Source: Desulfacinum hydrothermale DSM 13146
GTDB lineage: Bacteria; Desulfobacterota; Syntrophobacteria; Syntrophobacterales; DSM-9756
DNA: 64,000 nt
NCBI RefSeq assembly: GCF_900176285.1
Contig: NZ_FWXF01000021.1
Span: forward strand, 1 to 64,000
Reading direction: 5' to 3'
This document shows positions 18,138 through 26,281 of the stretch, piece after piece. The notes beneath the pieces were generated by a model, which was given only the letters and a program-made list of their open reading frames with translations, ran no database searches and was not told the origin of the DNA. A program made the position numbers and the translations under genes. Position 1 is the first letter of the stretch. Each line of letters starts with the position of its first letter.

Positions 18138-18719
18138 ATGATCAAGCGTCTGAAGAAACGATTCGGTAAGGGCGAGCGTCAACGGTCCGACGTGGAAGTG
18201 GAGAAGAGAAGTGGGCTCCGGAAATCCGTGGAAACCACCATGGACGCCGCCACCTTTGCGGAGGTCGGCATGCATGCGGAGGCCCGGCAAATCATGGCCG
18301 AAGAGCAAGCCGCGCCGCGCAGGGTGTTGGTGGTGGGCCATGAGGGCACGTTTTCACGGCCCGTGATCGACTACGCCTTGGGCTTTGCGGAGCGAATGGG
18401 CTACGAGATCGTGGCGCTCAACGTGCTGGACCTTCCCAAGGATTCGGAAAAGGTGGGCCCCTATTGCTCGCTCATTGCCAAGGAGTTTGAAAACACGTGC
18501 GAACAGAGTGTGGCCGAATTCCTGCGGGAAGCCCAGGAACGTGGCATCGGGTTCCAACATGTGGTCAAAGTGGGGGATCCGGACAAGTGTATCAAGGACG
18601 TGACCCACGAACTCCGACGCATCGAGTTCGTGATCAGCGAACCGGATGCCCTTCCCGAGGTGGCGGGCAAAGAGGAAGAGGTGGTGATTCCGGTCTATGC
18701 GGTGGCCTCCCCGGCCTAG
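18138..18719 (+). CDS. UspA-like (universal stress protein fold) protein
   Basis: A 193-residue protein with a ~60-residue charged N-terminal extension followed by a USP-type alpha/beta domain: first strand RRVLVVGHEGTFSRPVIDYA, helix GFAERMGYEIVALNV, and C-terminal strands FVISEPDAL...VVIPVYAVAS. The terminal ATP-binding GxxG-S/T signature of classical UspA is not evident, so nucleotide binding is uncertain. GGGGGG lies eight bases before the start. A paralogue follows at 18997, and both precede a DASS-type transporter. In related settings USP proteins modulate adjacent permeases; that role here is inference. Confidence 0.72.
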   Translation: MIKRLKKRFGKGERQRSDVEVEKRSGLRKSVETTMDAATFAEVGMHAEARQIMAEEQAAPRRVLVVGHEGTFSRPVIDYALGFAERMGYEIVALNVLDLPKDSEKVGPYCSLIAKEFENTCEQSVAEFLREAQERGIGFQHVVKVGDPDKCIKDVTHELRRIEFVISEPDALPEVAGKEEEVVIPVYAVASPA

Positions 18720-18817
18720 GGGCTTGAGTCCATAAGGGCTTCGGCTTTTCGGCCGGGCAGGGCGCTTGGGCCAAGGGTGTTGGAGCGGACTATCCAGACA
18801 GAAGGGTGGAAAAAGAA

Positions 18818-18904
18818 ATGGACACGCGTTTCATCTTTGGGCTGGCGTTGGTGGCGGTGGCCTTTGGGCTGTGTTTCTGGTTTCGAAACGAAGGAAAACA
18901 CTGA
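18818..18904 (+). CDS. Very small single-pass membrane protein, 28 aa
   Basis: A 28-residue ORF: MDTRF, one hydrophobic helix (IFGLALVAVAFGLCFWF), then RNEGKH. AAGGGTGG lies about eight bases before the ATG. It sits between two UspA-like genes and shortly before the transporter gene, all on one strand. Such small proteins often accompany membrane transporters as modulators, but no family is recognised here. It could be chance; support is the ribosome-binding site, a typical positive-inside tail and the position. Confidence 0.5.
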   Translation: MDTRFIFGLALVAVAFGLCFWFRNEGKH

Positions 18905-18996
18905 GAAAAGGATTTCTCACGATCATGGAGGCCGCCGGCGGGGTGGCCTGTGGGAGGCGGGGCATCCCGCCTTTTTCATGACGAGGAGAAAAACCG

Positions 18997-19569
18997 ATGG
19001 GCCAGGGAGCCTTCCAGCGATTGCTGGATGCAGTGGGAATCGGCCGCGCTGGGGCGCCAAGGCCGCGCGGCCGGCACTGGACTCTTGAAGAGTGGCCAGC
19101 GGCGATGGCCGAGGCCGGTCGTTGCTCCAAAGACCCTTGGGCGGATGGCCGGGGTGAGCTGGGCGGACGGCGCCAGGTCCTGGTGGTGGGGGGCGAAGCG
19201 GGGTTTTCGCAGAAGCTCATGGAATACGCCGTGGGGTTCGCCGCACGCATGGGCTATGGGATCACGGCGCTAAGCGCCTTCCACGTGCCCTTGACTTCCA
19301 GTCTCGATGACCCTCGCTACGCTCACATGGTGGTGGAGTTTGAAAGGAACGCCAGGGAGTCGGCCCGTGGGTTTGCCGCTCGGGCCCGGCAGGGCGGTGT
19401 GGCCTTCTCGCACCACATGCGGCTGGGGGCTCGGGACAGGGCTGTCCAGGAGATCTGCGCGGCCATGGGATGTGTGGATTTCGTCATGAGCGATCCATCC
19501 TTGGAGGAGAGGGCGGCACAGGGCGTGGATCCCGTGATTCCCGTCTATGCCATGGCGTCCGCCTCCTAG
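18997..19569 (+). CDS. UspA-like protein, paralogue of 18138
   Basis: A 190-residue paralogue of the 18138 product. It has a divergent, Trp- and Arg-rich N-terminal ~58 residues, then the same USP-like core: QVLVVGGEAGFSQKLMEYA, VGFAARMGYGITAL, and C-terminal FVMSDPSLEE...PVIPVYAMAS. As in its paralogue, the classical ATP-binding loop is not clear. GAGGAG lies upstream of the ATG. The pair probably arose by tandem duplication and may form heterodimers, since USP proteins usually dimerise (family knowledge; pairing is inference). Confidence 0.7.
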   Translation: MGQGAFQRLLDAVGIGRAGAPRPRGRHWTLEEWPAAMAEAGRCSKDPWADGRGELGGRRQVLVVGGEAGFSQKLMEYAVGFAARMGYGITALSAFHVPLTSSLDDPRYAHMVVEFERNARESARGFAARARQGGVAFSHHMRLGARDRAVQEICAAMGCVDFVMSDPSLEERAAQGVDPVIPVYAMASAS

Positions 19570-19815
19570 CGGGTCTCCTTTCAGGAAAGCCGGCACGGCA
19601 TCTAGGCGTGCCGGGTCGATTTTGGATTGGAATTTTGGATGGGAGGTGCTTTTTGGCGATTGCTCGCCTTGGCTTAATGTGATAAAAGGACCAGTCTAGT
19701 GAAATATTTCTTAAATGGCTGGCTTGGGCTCCCCGCCGCCTTCTGACGGAGCATCCAACAAGGTGTGGGTGAAGCAGAAATTTCCCATTTTTTAGGGTTC
19801 AGGGAGGTATCCAAT

Positions 19816-21636
19816 TTGACTCACGACATGATTCTGACCTTGGTTGTGTTGGCCTTTGCGGTGTGCTTGTTCGTCTTCGAGTGGGTGCGGGTGGACGTGG
19901 TCGGTATCATCATGATGGTGCTATTGCCCCTCATGGGATTGGTCACCCCCCAACAGGCCTTTTCAGGCCTCAGTTCCAACGCGGTGGTCTCCATCATCGC
20001 CGTGATCATCATCGGCGCCGGCCTGGACAAGACGGGCGTCATGAACAAGGTGGCCACCCCCATCATCAAGCTGGGAGGGGGCAGTGAGCCACGCATCATG
20101 GCTCTGGTCTCCGGCACCGTGGGAATCATCTCCAGCATGATGCAGAACATCGGCGCGGCGGCCCTTTTTCTGCCCGCCACCCAGCGCATCTCCAAGCGGC
20201 TGGGGATCCCTATCTCCCGGCTGCTCATGCCCATGGGCTTTTGCGCCATCATCGGCGGCACGCTCACCCTGGTGGGTGCCAGCCCCACCATCCTGCTCAA
20301 TGATTTACTGGTGCTGGAAGGCAAGAAGCTGGAACCATTCGGCCTCTTTACCCAAACGCCCATCGGCGTGTGCCTTCTCGCAGCGGCCATCATCTATTTT
20401 CTAGTGCTGGGAAAATTGATCCTGCCTGCCAGCAGCGGTGAAGCGGACAAGGGCATCACGGCGCAGCTCTTGGAACAGTATGCGGCCCTGGAGCAGCCCT
20501 ACGAGGTGCAAGTCCCGGAGGATTTCGCAGGACCCAAGACCTTGGAAGAACTGGGACTGCGGCGGGACTACCTGGTGTCGGTGGTGGCCATTGGAAACCC
20601 CCGCACGGGTGTGAAACGCCTCACCGCCGGCAGGAAGGATCCGGTGTCGCCCGGAGATTGCCTGGTGATGCTGGGCAATGTGGAACGGATCAAGCGCTTG
20701 GCTCAGGACAAGGGCTGGGAGCTGAAGGACGGTCTGGACTACTTTGCCGATGAGTTTGCCCGCACCAGTGCCGGCGTGGTGGAAACGGTCGTCTCCCCGC
20801 GATCGGAACTGATCGGAAAGACCCTGGCGGAGTTGGATTTCATCAAGCGCTTCCGCGTCAACCCGGTGGCCATCAACACCGGCGATCGCATCTACTATTC
20901 GGGCATCAACCATGTGCGACTCAAGATGGGCGATGTGATCCTGCTTCAGGGGCCCTGGGACCGTCTTCATCGGATCCGCAACCTGCCCCAACCGCGCATC
21001 TTGACCTTCGCCACCCCCCTGGAAGGCGAGATCCTCCGGCCGGAAAAGGCCAAGCTGGCCGTCTTCTGGCTGGTTCTCGCCCTGTCGCAGATCATTTTCT
21101 TCAAGGTGCGTCTGTCCGTTGCCCTCATGTCGGGCGCCTTGGGCATGATCATCACGGGGGTGCTTTCTGTGGATGAGGCCTATCAATCCGTGGACTGGAT
21201 GACCGTCTTCTTGCTGGGTGGCCTGATCCCTCTGGGCATCGCCTTTGAGCAGACGGGGACGGCGGCCTTCATCGCCAAGAAGGTGCTGGAAGTGGTGGGA
21301 GAGGTGCCCCCCATCGGGCTGTTGGCGGTGGTCGGGGTCATGACCTCCTTTTTCACCCTGGTCATTTCCAACGTGGGGGCCACGGTGCTTCTGGTGCCAC
21401 TCTGTATGAACATGGCGCTCATGGCCGGCGGGGATCCCCGCATGGCCGCCTTGGTGGTGGGCCTTTCGGCCTCCAACACCTTCGTGCTTCCCACCCACCA
21501 GGTGAACGCGCTCATCATGCGCCCCGGCGGCTACCGAACGGTGGATTACGCCAAGGCCGGGAGTATCATGACCCTGCTCTTTCTGGCCATCGAACTGACG
21601 GTCATCTACTTCTTCTACGGGGTTTCGGGCTCGTAA
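19816..21636 (+). CDS. DASS/SLC13-family anion transporter with TrkA_C (RCK) domains
   Basis: A 606-residue permease of the divalent-anion:sodium symporter class. About five N-terminal helices are followed by a cytoplasmic insert with two TrkA_C domains (about residues 225-400: DYLVSVVAIGNPRTGVKRL...GDCLVMLGN and RSELIGKTLAELDF...GDVILLQG), then six or more helices. DASS-type signatures include 'MMQNIGAAALFLPA' and 'SNVGATVLLVPL'. Members with RCK domains in sulfate reducers are candidates for sulfate or dicarboxylate uptake; the substrate cannot be read here. I chose TTG at 19816, with GGGAGG eight bases upstream; ATG at 19828 is the alternative. It is the last gene of the usp cluster. Confidence 0.88.
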   Translation: MTHDMILTLVVLAFAVCLFVFEWVRVDVVGIIMMVLLPLMGLVTPQQAFSGLSSNAVVSIIAVIIIGAGLDKTGVMNKVATPIIKLGGGSEPRIMALVSGTVGIISSMMQNIGAAALFLPATQRISKRLGIPISRLLMPMGFCAIIGGTLTLVGASPTILLNDLLVLEGKKLEPFGLFTQTPIGVCLLAAAIIYFLVLGKLILPASSGEADKGITAQLLEQYAALEQPYEVQVPEDFAGPKTLEELGLRRDYLVSVVAIGNPRTGVKRLTAGRKDPVSPGDCLVMLGNVERIKRLAQDKGWELKDGLDYFADEFARTSAGVVETVVSPRSELIGKTLAELDFIKRFRVNPVAINTGDRIYYSGINHVRLKMGDVILLQGPWDRLHRIRNLPQPRILTFATPLEGEILRPEKAKLAVFWLVLALSQIIFFKVRLSVALMSGALGMIITGVLSVDEAYQSVDWMTVFLLGGLIPLGIAFEQTGTAAFIAKKVLEVVGEVPPIGLLAVVGVMTSFFTLVISNVGATVLLVPLCMNMALMAGGDPRMAALVVGLSASNTFVLPTHQVNALIMRPGGYRTVDYAKAGSIMTLLFLAIELTVIYFFYGVSGS

Positions 21637-21643
21637 AAACGAG

Positions 21644-21672
21644 ACGGCGCGGGAGAGCCTATCCCGCGCCGT
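21644..21672 (+). terminator. GC-rich hairpin after the transporter
   Basis: An 11-bp perfect stem acggcgcggga / tcccgcgccgt starts seven bases after the transporter stop. It lacks a T-run, so it may be a weak or Rho-assisted terminator or a 3'-end stabiliser. Confidence 0.5.
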
Positions 21673-21696
21673 TCCATCCCTTTCCAACACCCTCCT

Positions 21697-21912
21697 GGGG
21701 AGGCTGTCCGTCAATGGCCCCCCCGGCCTTTTAGGCCTTCCGGACAAATGCAATTCCACTTTGTCATGTGATGCCTTTTGAGCCTTGTAGGGGCGGGTGC
21801 GAAACCCGCCCCTGGTGCTTAGAGACCAGGCCGGCAGCACGAACCCATGTGATAGTCCCAACCTTCCGTTCGCACAAGAAGGGAGCAACCGAGGCGTTCT
21901 CGGCCACGCTCC
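21697..21912 (-). repeat. MITE-like dispersed repeat, copy 3 (reverse, most complete)
   Basis: All blocks are present in reverse order: left end 'ggggaggctgtcc', 'ggccttttaggcc', 'atgcaattccactttgtcat', hairpin 'aggggcgggtgcgaaacccg', 'ccaggccggcagcacg', 'ccaaccttccgttcgcacaa', and right end 'gaggcgttctcggccacgct'. It is about 216 bp with degenerate inverted ends (GGAGGCTGTC). Confidence 0.75.
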
Positions 21913-22537
21913 AAGGAGCACGATGGGCGCCAGAAAGTTCCCTCCCCTGAGGGGTAGGGGAGGGGGTCGGATGGTAGTAAGGGGCCATCTTTTGCCCTTG
22001 TTGAGCAGGGGCGATGGGGATGAGCTGCTTGGAGCACCCCCTCCTAACCTCCCCCATCGAGGGGGAGAGGGATCTGTGGGTTGCGAGGGCGGAGGGATTT
22101 TTGGGTTGGAGCTTGGTTCCGCGAGGTGGGCGGCATTTCAGCGGGCCTAAATGTTTGGGTGTCCCGTGGGCATGGGCCCGACCCGCGGCGGGGCGTTCCG
22201 GCCATGCATTTCCACCGAGAATTGACCCGGCCGGCGATGGAGCGAAGGAGACGGAGGGAACCGTGCGGATCCGACGGGTTCGTGCACATCGGGGAGAACG
22301 AGGCCGCCGTCTTCTAGCGTCAGGACCCGCAGCCGGTTGCCGGGCTGGAGCCGCCGTCCAAGAGGCAAAAAACGTGTGGTGAGCGATCGGACAAGAGGGG
22401 GTCAGGTTTTCCAGACGTTGGGAGTGGGCCGGCAGGGTGCGCCGGGGTGGGTCCCGCCCGGTTGGACGGTCAGGTGGGCAAGAGGGCGGAAAACCGATGG
22501 GGAAGGGGAGGACCGCTGGCGTCTTTGGTGGCGCGCA
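21913..22537. other. Long intergenic region without a recognised gene
   Basis: It contains purine/pyrimidine-rich filler and a ctccccc/gggggag hairpin near 22050-22070. A 37-codon frame at 22205-22317 lacks a ribosome-binding site. I see no RNA gene or homologous protein. The length is unusual for this tightly packed window. Confidence 0.5.
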
Positions 22538-23560
22538 TTAGGTCGACATGCGTCGGCGCACGAAGCGGGCGTAGGCCAGGGGGGTCTTTCGGATAACCGC
22601 TTCATGGAGATTTTCCAGGGGGATCTCCGCGCGCGCGGCGGCCTTGTGACCTCCGGCGCTTCCGTAGGCGCCGAAGGCCTTCTGGATGCTTTTCCCAGCA
22701 TCCTTTCGATAGCCGTCGTTTCTCACGATGACCACCAGGGTGTTGCCCACCACCCCGCTCACGATACTCCAGGAAATGTCGTGCACCTTGAGCAGGAAAT
22801 CGGCCAGGATGACCAGGATATCCGCCGAGGGGACCTTGGGCAGATGGGTGTAGATGCGGTCCCTGCTCACGGTCTTATTTTCCAGGGCTTCGCGGAAGTA
22901 GTTGAGATCCTTGAGGGCCAGATCCGAGATCTCGATTTTTCGAAGCACATTGTGATTGGCCTTGCCGAAGAGATAGTGGAAGGCCCGCACGTCTTCTTCC
23001 CGGCTCTGGCGTTCAAAGTTTTGGGTGTCGGTCTTGATGCCGTAGATGAGGGCCGTGGCCAGGGTCTGAGAGGGATGGATGCGGGCGGCCCGAAGGTATT
23101 CCGTGAGGATGGTGGAGGTGGCTCCATAGTCCGGGCGGATGTCCGCCAAGGGGATTTCGCCACAGGCGGCCAGCGGATGGTGGTCGATGACGGCCGTATA
23201 GGGGATCTTGCGGAAGAAGTCGTTGTGGCACGGCTGTCCGTCCACCAGGAGGAACTTGTCGTAGTTACCCAGGGACTTTTCCTGAATGGGGACCAGGGGA
23301 AGCTTGAGCAGGCGCACCATGGTCAAGTTGTTGAGGCGTTTGACAGGGCGGATGATCCCCACGGTGGTGGATTGGACCCGGCGCCACAAAAGGCGTCTGA
23401 GGGCGAAGGCGGACGCGATGGCGTCCGGATCCGGGTCGATGGTGATGAGAACCCGGTCTTTGAAGTTGAGGAGGTCGTAGAGTCTCTTGAGGGCCTCCTG
23501 CCGGGATCGGGGGCGGCAGGAGCGGCCATGGGGTGTGTGGCTGTTTTTCTTGTTCGCCAT
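22538..23560 (-). CDS. DHH-family phosphoesterase
   Basis: A 340-residue DHH/DHHA1 protein. Metal-binding motifs appear in order: TIDPDPDAIAS (motif I), LLVDGQP (motif II), AVIDHHPLAA (the DHH motif, motif III) and YGIKTDTQNF (motif IV). The C-terminal DHHA1 domain ends with the AGGHKAAARAEI motif. Family members hydrolyse oligoribonucleotides (NrnA) or cyclic dinucleotides (GdpP core) or act as RecJ-like nucleases; the length and lack of extra domains resemble the NrnA type, but the substrate is not proven. Start 23560 (MANKKNSH) excludes a longer reading that runs into the tRNA terminator. Confidence 0.88.
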   Translation of the reverse strand: MANKKNSHTPHGRSCRPRSRQEALKRLYDLLNFKDRVLITIDPDPDAIASAFALRRLLWRRVQSTTVGIIRPVKRLNNLTMVRLLKLPLVPIQEKSLGNYDKFLLVDGQPCHNDFFRKIPYTAVIDHHPLAACGEIPLADIRPDYGATSTILTEYLRAARIHPSQTLATALIYGIKTDTQNFERQSREEDVRAFHYLFGKANHNVLRKIEISDLALKDLNYFREALENKTVSRDRIYTHLPKVPSADILVILADFLLKVHDISWSIVSGVVGNTLVVIVRNDGYRKDAGKSIQKAFGAYGSAGGHKAAARAEIPLENLHEAVIRKTPLAYARFVRRRMST

Positions 23561-23576
23561 GACGGACGGCCTGCAT

Positions 23577-23606
23577 AAAAAAAGGGGTGGCGCCCCACCC
23601 CTTTTG
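23577..23606 (-). terminator. Rho-independent terminator after tRNA-Gly
   Basis: On the minus strand aaaggggtgg / ccacccctttt form a stem closed by a 4-base loop and end in a run of seven T. It separates the tRNA from the DHH gene. Confidence 0.85.
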
Positions 23607-23617
23607 TGTGATTTCTT

Positions 23618-23692
23618 TGGAGCGGGAAACGGGATTCGAACCCGCGACTTCGACCTTGGCAAGGTCGCACTCTACCACTGAGTTATTCCCGC
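23618..23692 (-). tRNA. tRNA-Gly (anticodon GCC)
   Basis: On the minus strand the acceptor stem GCGGGAA pairs with TTCCCGC. The anticodon loop TTGCCAA gives anticodon GCC, and the T arm contains GGGTTCGAATCCC. CCA is encoded (23618-23620). Length is 75 nt with CCA. Confidence 0.95.
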
Positions 23693-23798
23693 TCAGTTCG
23701 TGGCTCTATTTACCTGAGAGCCTTGGGAGAGTCAAGAAAAAAAATGCCCCATAACGGCCGATAACATATATTATGTAAACCACTCTGGAGGTGGGTCC

Positions 23799-24722
23799 AT
23801 GATCACCGGAATCTTCTATCATCCCAGCTTCAGCCGCCGCAGCTACCTCACCCAGGGATCCCGCCTGGAACACTTCCCGGCGGCCCTGGAGCCTCTGCTC
23901 AAACACCCGCACTTTCGCCTGTACCAATCGCCTCCCATCGATGAAGACTGGATCCTGAAGGTCCACAGCCGAGAGCTTCTGGATGGTGTTTACCAGGATC
24001 GGTTGTGTTCCACCGCCTGGCATTCGGCGGGCGGCGTGGCCCAGGCGGCGGAACTCATCGCCCGGGACGAAATCCAAAACGCCTTCGCCTTCATCGGCGC
24101 CGGTGGTCACCATTCGGGGCGGAACTTTTTCGGCGGCTACTGCTGCTTCAACGATGTGGTGATCGCCATGACCATCCTTCGACAGGTGCACGGCATCCAA
24201 CGGTTCGCCATCCTGGACACGGACGCCCACCACGGAGACGGCACGCGGGACCTGGTGCGTAACGATCCGGACGTGCTCCATGTGTGCCTTTGTTACAGTT
24301 CCTATGAATCCCAGGACGGGACCAAGGTGGATGTGCCGGCCCCGGGGGCTCTTTCTTCCTTCTGGTCCCACGGGACGCCATCGCCCGACTCCCCATCCGA
24401 GTCGGCCGCGGATCGGGACCGGGCCTACTACGAGACGGCCCGAGCGGCCTTCTATGAGCGTTGCATTGCCTTCGCGCCCGAGCTCCTTTTCTGGTATTTT
24501 GGCTTCGATACCCACCGGGGCGACTATGGCGATCTGGGGCTCACGCGAAAGGCGTACCTGTTGATCGCTCACATGATGCGCGATCTGGCCCACAGGGTGT
24601 GCCAAGGACGCTTGGAGGTGGTTCTGGGGGGCGGATCACGCAGCGACATCGCCCGGCGTTGCATCCCGCCCATCATCGCGGTGCTGGGAAACATGGAATG
24701 GGAAGATGGGCGGATCCAATGA
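23799..24722 (+). CDS. Histone-deacetylase-family (acetoin-utilisation/acetylpolyamine amidohydrolase type) hydrolase
   Basis: A 307-residue arginase/deacetylase-fold protein. Its zinc site and charge relay are visible: GAGGHHSGRNFFGGYCCFND (tandem His), DTDAHHGDGTRD (metal Asp and His), FGFDTHRGDYGDLGL (second metal Asp) and LGGGSRSDIA near the end. The canonical catalytic Tyr loop, often GGY in HDACs, may be replaced by this last glycine-rich segment. Bacterial members remove acetyl groups from polyamines, acetyl-lysine or small amides; the substrate is unknown. GGAGG lies eight bases before the ATG. It is followed 24 bases later by a KptA-like gene, with which it is probably cotranscribed. 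Confidence 0.87.
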   Translation: MITGIFYHPSFSRRSYLTQGSRLEHFPAALEPLLKHPHFRLYQSPPIDEDWILKVHSRELLDGVYQDRLCSTAWHSAGGVAQAAELIARDEIQNAFAFIGAGGHHSGRNFFGGYCCFNDVVIAMTILRQVHGIQRFAILDTDAHHGDGTRDLVRNDPDVLHVCLCYSSYESQDGTKVDVPAPGALSSFWSHGTPSPDSPSESAADRDRAYYETARAAFYERCIAFAPELLFWYFGFDTHRGDYGDLGLTRKAYLLIAHMMRDLAHRVCQGRLEVVLGGGSRSDIARRCIPPIIAVLGNMEWEDGRIQ

Positions 24723-24746
24723 GAGAAGCTCGGAGGGCCATGATCG

Positions 24747-25538
24747 ATGAAAATGCTCCACAAGACGCTGGCCAAGACGCTTTCCACCATTCTCACGTGC
24801 GTGCCCGCCGAATACGGCCTCTTTTGGGATCCGGACGGGACCATGCCCTGGAAGGAATGTTACTGGGCGCTGCAGGAGGATCCGGCCCTACGGTTTGTGC
24901 GCGAATCAACGGTGCGGGAACTCCTTCTTCTGGGCCACGACCTGCCTGTGGTGCTGGAAGAAGGCCGGCTGCGGCTTTGCGATGGGCAACGGGGCGTGGC
25001 CCAATATGAACCGATGGACCCGCCCGAGCGGCTCTTCGCAGGTTTTCGCAGGCGGCAATACCAGGCCATGGGAAAAATGGGGCTTCGGCCCGGCGGCCGA
25101 GCCTTTGCTCCCCTCTTCCAGGACCCGGCCATGGCCGAACGCTGGGCAAGGCGGCGCGGAACGGATGTGCTGGTGGCGGAGATCCGGGCGGCCGAGGCCG
25201 CTGGGAACGGCGTTGTCTTCTTAAAGGCGGGAGACGGCATGTACCTGGTGGAGATGCTTCCGCCCCAGTGGATCGACCTGCCCAGGCTTTCTGCCAACGA
25301 ACGGGAGAAGATGGAGGCCCAGGCCCAGCTGGCCCGCGAGAAAAAGCGCAAAAAGGCGGCTCCCGCCGCCGAAGCGGATATTCCCGGTGCCGTGCGCATC
25401 GGCAGGCGCCATCTGCGCGGAATGTTTCCCGAGGCCGCCTACGACCACGAGGAAGGGGCCCGGAAAGGCCGCACCAACAAGAAGGGAAAGGGTTGGAAAA
25501 AGGGCGCGCGAAAGGAACGGCGTAAGCGGGAGCTGTGA
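24747..25538 (+). CDS. RNA 2'-phosphotransferase (Tpt1/KptA)-like protein with basic tail
   Basis: A 263-residue protein whose central region resembles the ADP-ribosyl-transferase-like half of Tpt1/KptA (FQDPAMAERWARRRG, DVLVAEIRAAEA, GDGMYLVEMLPPQW). The N-terminal part resembles the winged-helix half (LSTILTCVPAEYGLFWDPDG). KptA removes a 2'-phosphate from RNA using NAD+. However, the Arg-His pair expected after LSxxL in the N-lobe reads Thr-Cys here, and the usual HGT-type segment is not clear, so catalysis is doubtful. The last ~35 residues are strongly basic (KKGKGWKKGARKERRK), suggesting nucleic-acid binding. It is linked to the deacetylase upstream. Family assignment is moderate; it could be a distinct relative. 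Confidence 0.5.
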   Translation: MKMLHKTLAKTLSTILTCVPAEYGLFWDPDGTMPWKECYWALQEDPALRFVRESTVRELLLLGHDLPVVLEEGRLRLCDGQRGVAQYEPMDPPERLFAGFRRRQYQAMGKMGLRPGGRAFAPLFQDPAMAERWARRRGTDVLVAEIRAAEAAGNGVVFLKAGDGMYLVEMLPPQWIDLPRLSANEREKMEAQAQLAREKKRKKAAPAAEADIPGAVRIGRRHLRGMFPEAAYDHEEGARKGRTNKKGKGWKKGARKERRKREL

Positions 25539-25566
25539 AGGATCGGCCGGCACACAGGCCATCTCA

Positions 25567-26277
25567 TCAGCCGCCGCCCAGGTAGGCCTTCTGCACGTCG
25601 GAATTGGCCAGAAGCCCCTGGGCGGTGTCTTCCAGCACGATGTTTCCCACCTCCAGCACGTAGCCGCGGTGGGCCAGCTTCAGGGCCGCCCGGGCGTTTT
25701 GCTCCACCAGGACGATGGTCACGCCTCCCGACTGGTTGATTTCCTGGATCGTCTGGAAGATGGTTTTCACAAGGAGCGGGGCCAGGCCCAGGCTGGGTTC
25801 GTCCAGCAGCAGGATCTTGGGATGGCTCATGAGCCCGCGGCCGATGGCGAGCATCTGCTGTTCCCCGCCGCTCAAGGTGCCGGCCAGCTGGTTGCGCCTT
25901 TCCGCCAGCACGGGGAAAAGTTCGTAGATCCATTCCTGGGTCTTTCGGATGCGGCCCGCGTCGCGGCAGGTAAACGCTCCCAGATTGAGGTTTTCCTGGA
26001 CGGTGAGGGTCCCGAAGATACGGCGCCCTTCGGGCACATGGGCGATGCCTGCTTCCACCACCTTGTGGGGCGGCCGTTTGTGAAGCGAGGTCTTGTGGTA
26101 GTAAACGGCGCCCGAGGCGGGCTTGACGAGGCCGCTGATGGTGAGCAGCGTGGTGGACTTACCCGCCCCGTTGGCTCCCAGGATGGTGACGATCTCCCCT
26201 TCTTTCACTTCCAGGTTGATGCCGTGCAGGACCTCGATATTGCCGTACTTGACGCGCAGATCGACCAATTGAAGCAT
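25567..26277 (-). CDS. livF: Branched-chain amino-acid ABC transporter ATPase LivF
   Basis: A 236-residue ABC ATPase of the LivF type: Walker A GANGAGKST, Q-loop region, signature LSGGEQQM, Walker B ILLLDEPSLGLAP and switch His in LVEQNARAAL (Gln-Asn in place of His, normal for LivF). It begins four bases downstream of livG in the leftward livKHMGF cluster and is the last gene of that operon. It energises uptake of leucine, isoleucine and valine (or related amino acids and amides). Confidence 0.94.
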   Translation of the reverse strand: MLQLVDLRVKYGNIEVLHGINLEVKEGEIVTILGANGAGKSTTLLTISGLVKPASGAVYYHKTSLHKRPPHKVVEAGIAHVPEGRRIFGTLTVQENLNLGAFTCRDAGRIRKTQEWIYELFPVLAERRNQLAGTLSGGEQQMLAIGRGLMSHPKILLLDEPSLGLAPLLVKTIFQTIQEINQSGGVTIVLVEQNARAALKLAHRGYVLEVGNIVLEDTAQGLLANSDVQKAYLGGG

Positions 26278-26281
26278 GTGA

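Noticed and set aside
20401..21921. Antisense frame across the DASS transporter, rich in His and Gln
   Set aside because: Composition is that of a reverse-strand shadow; there is no ribosome-binding site or family match.
22205..22317. 37-codon frame (MHFHRELTRPAMERR...)
   Set aside because: No ribosome-binding site and no recognisable motif in a filler-like region.
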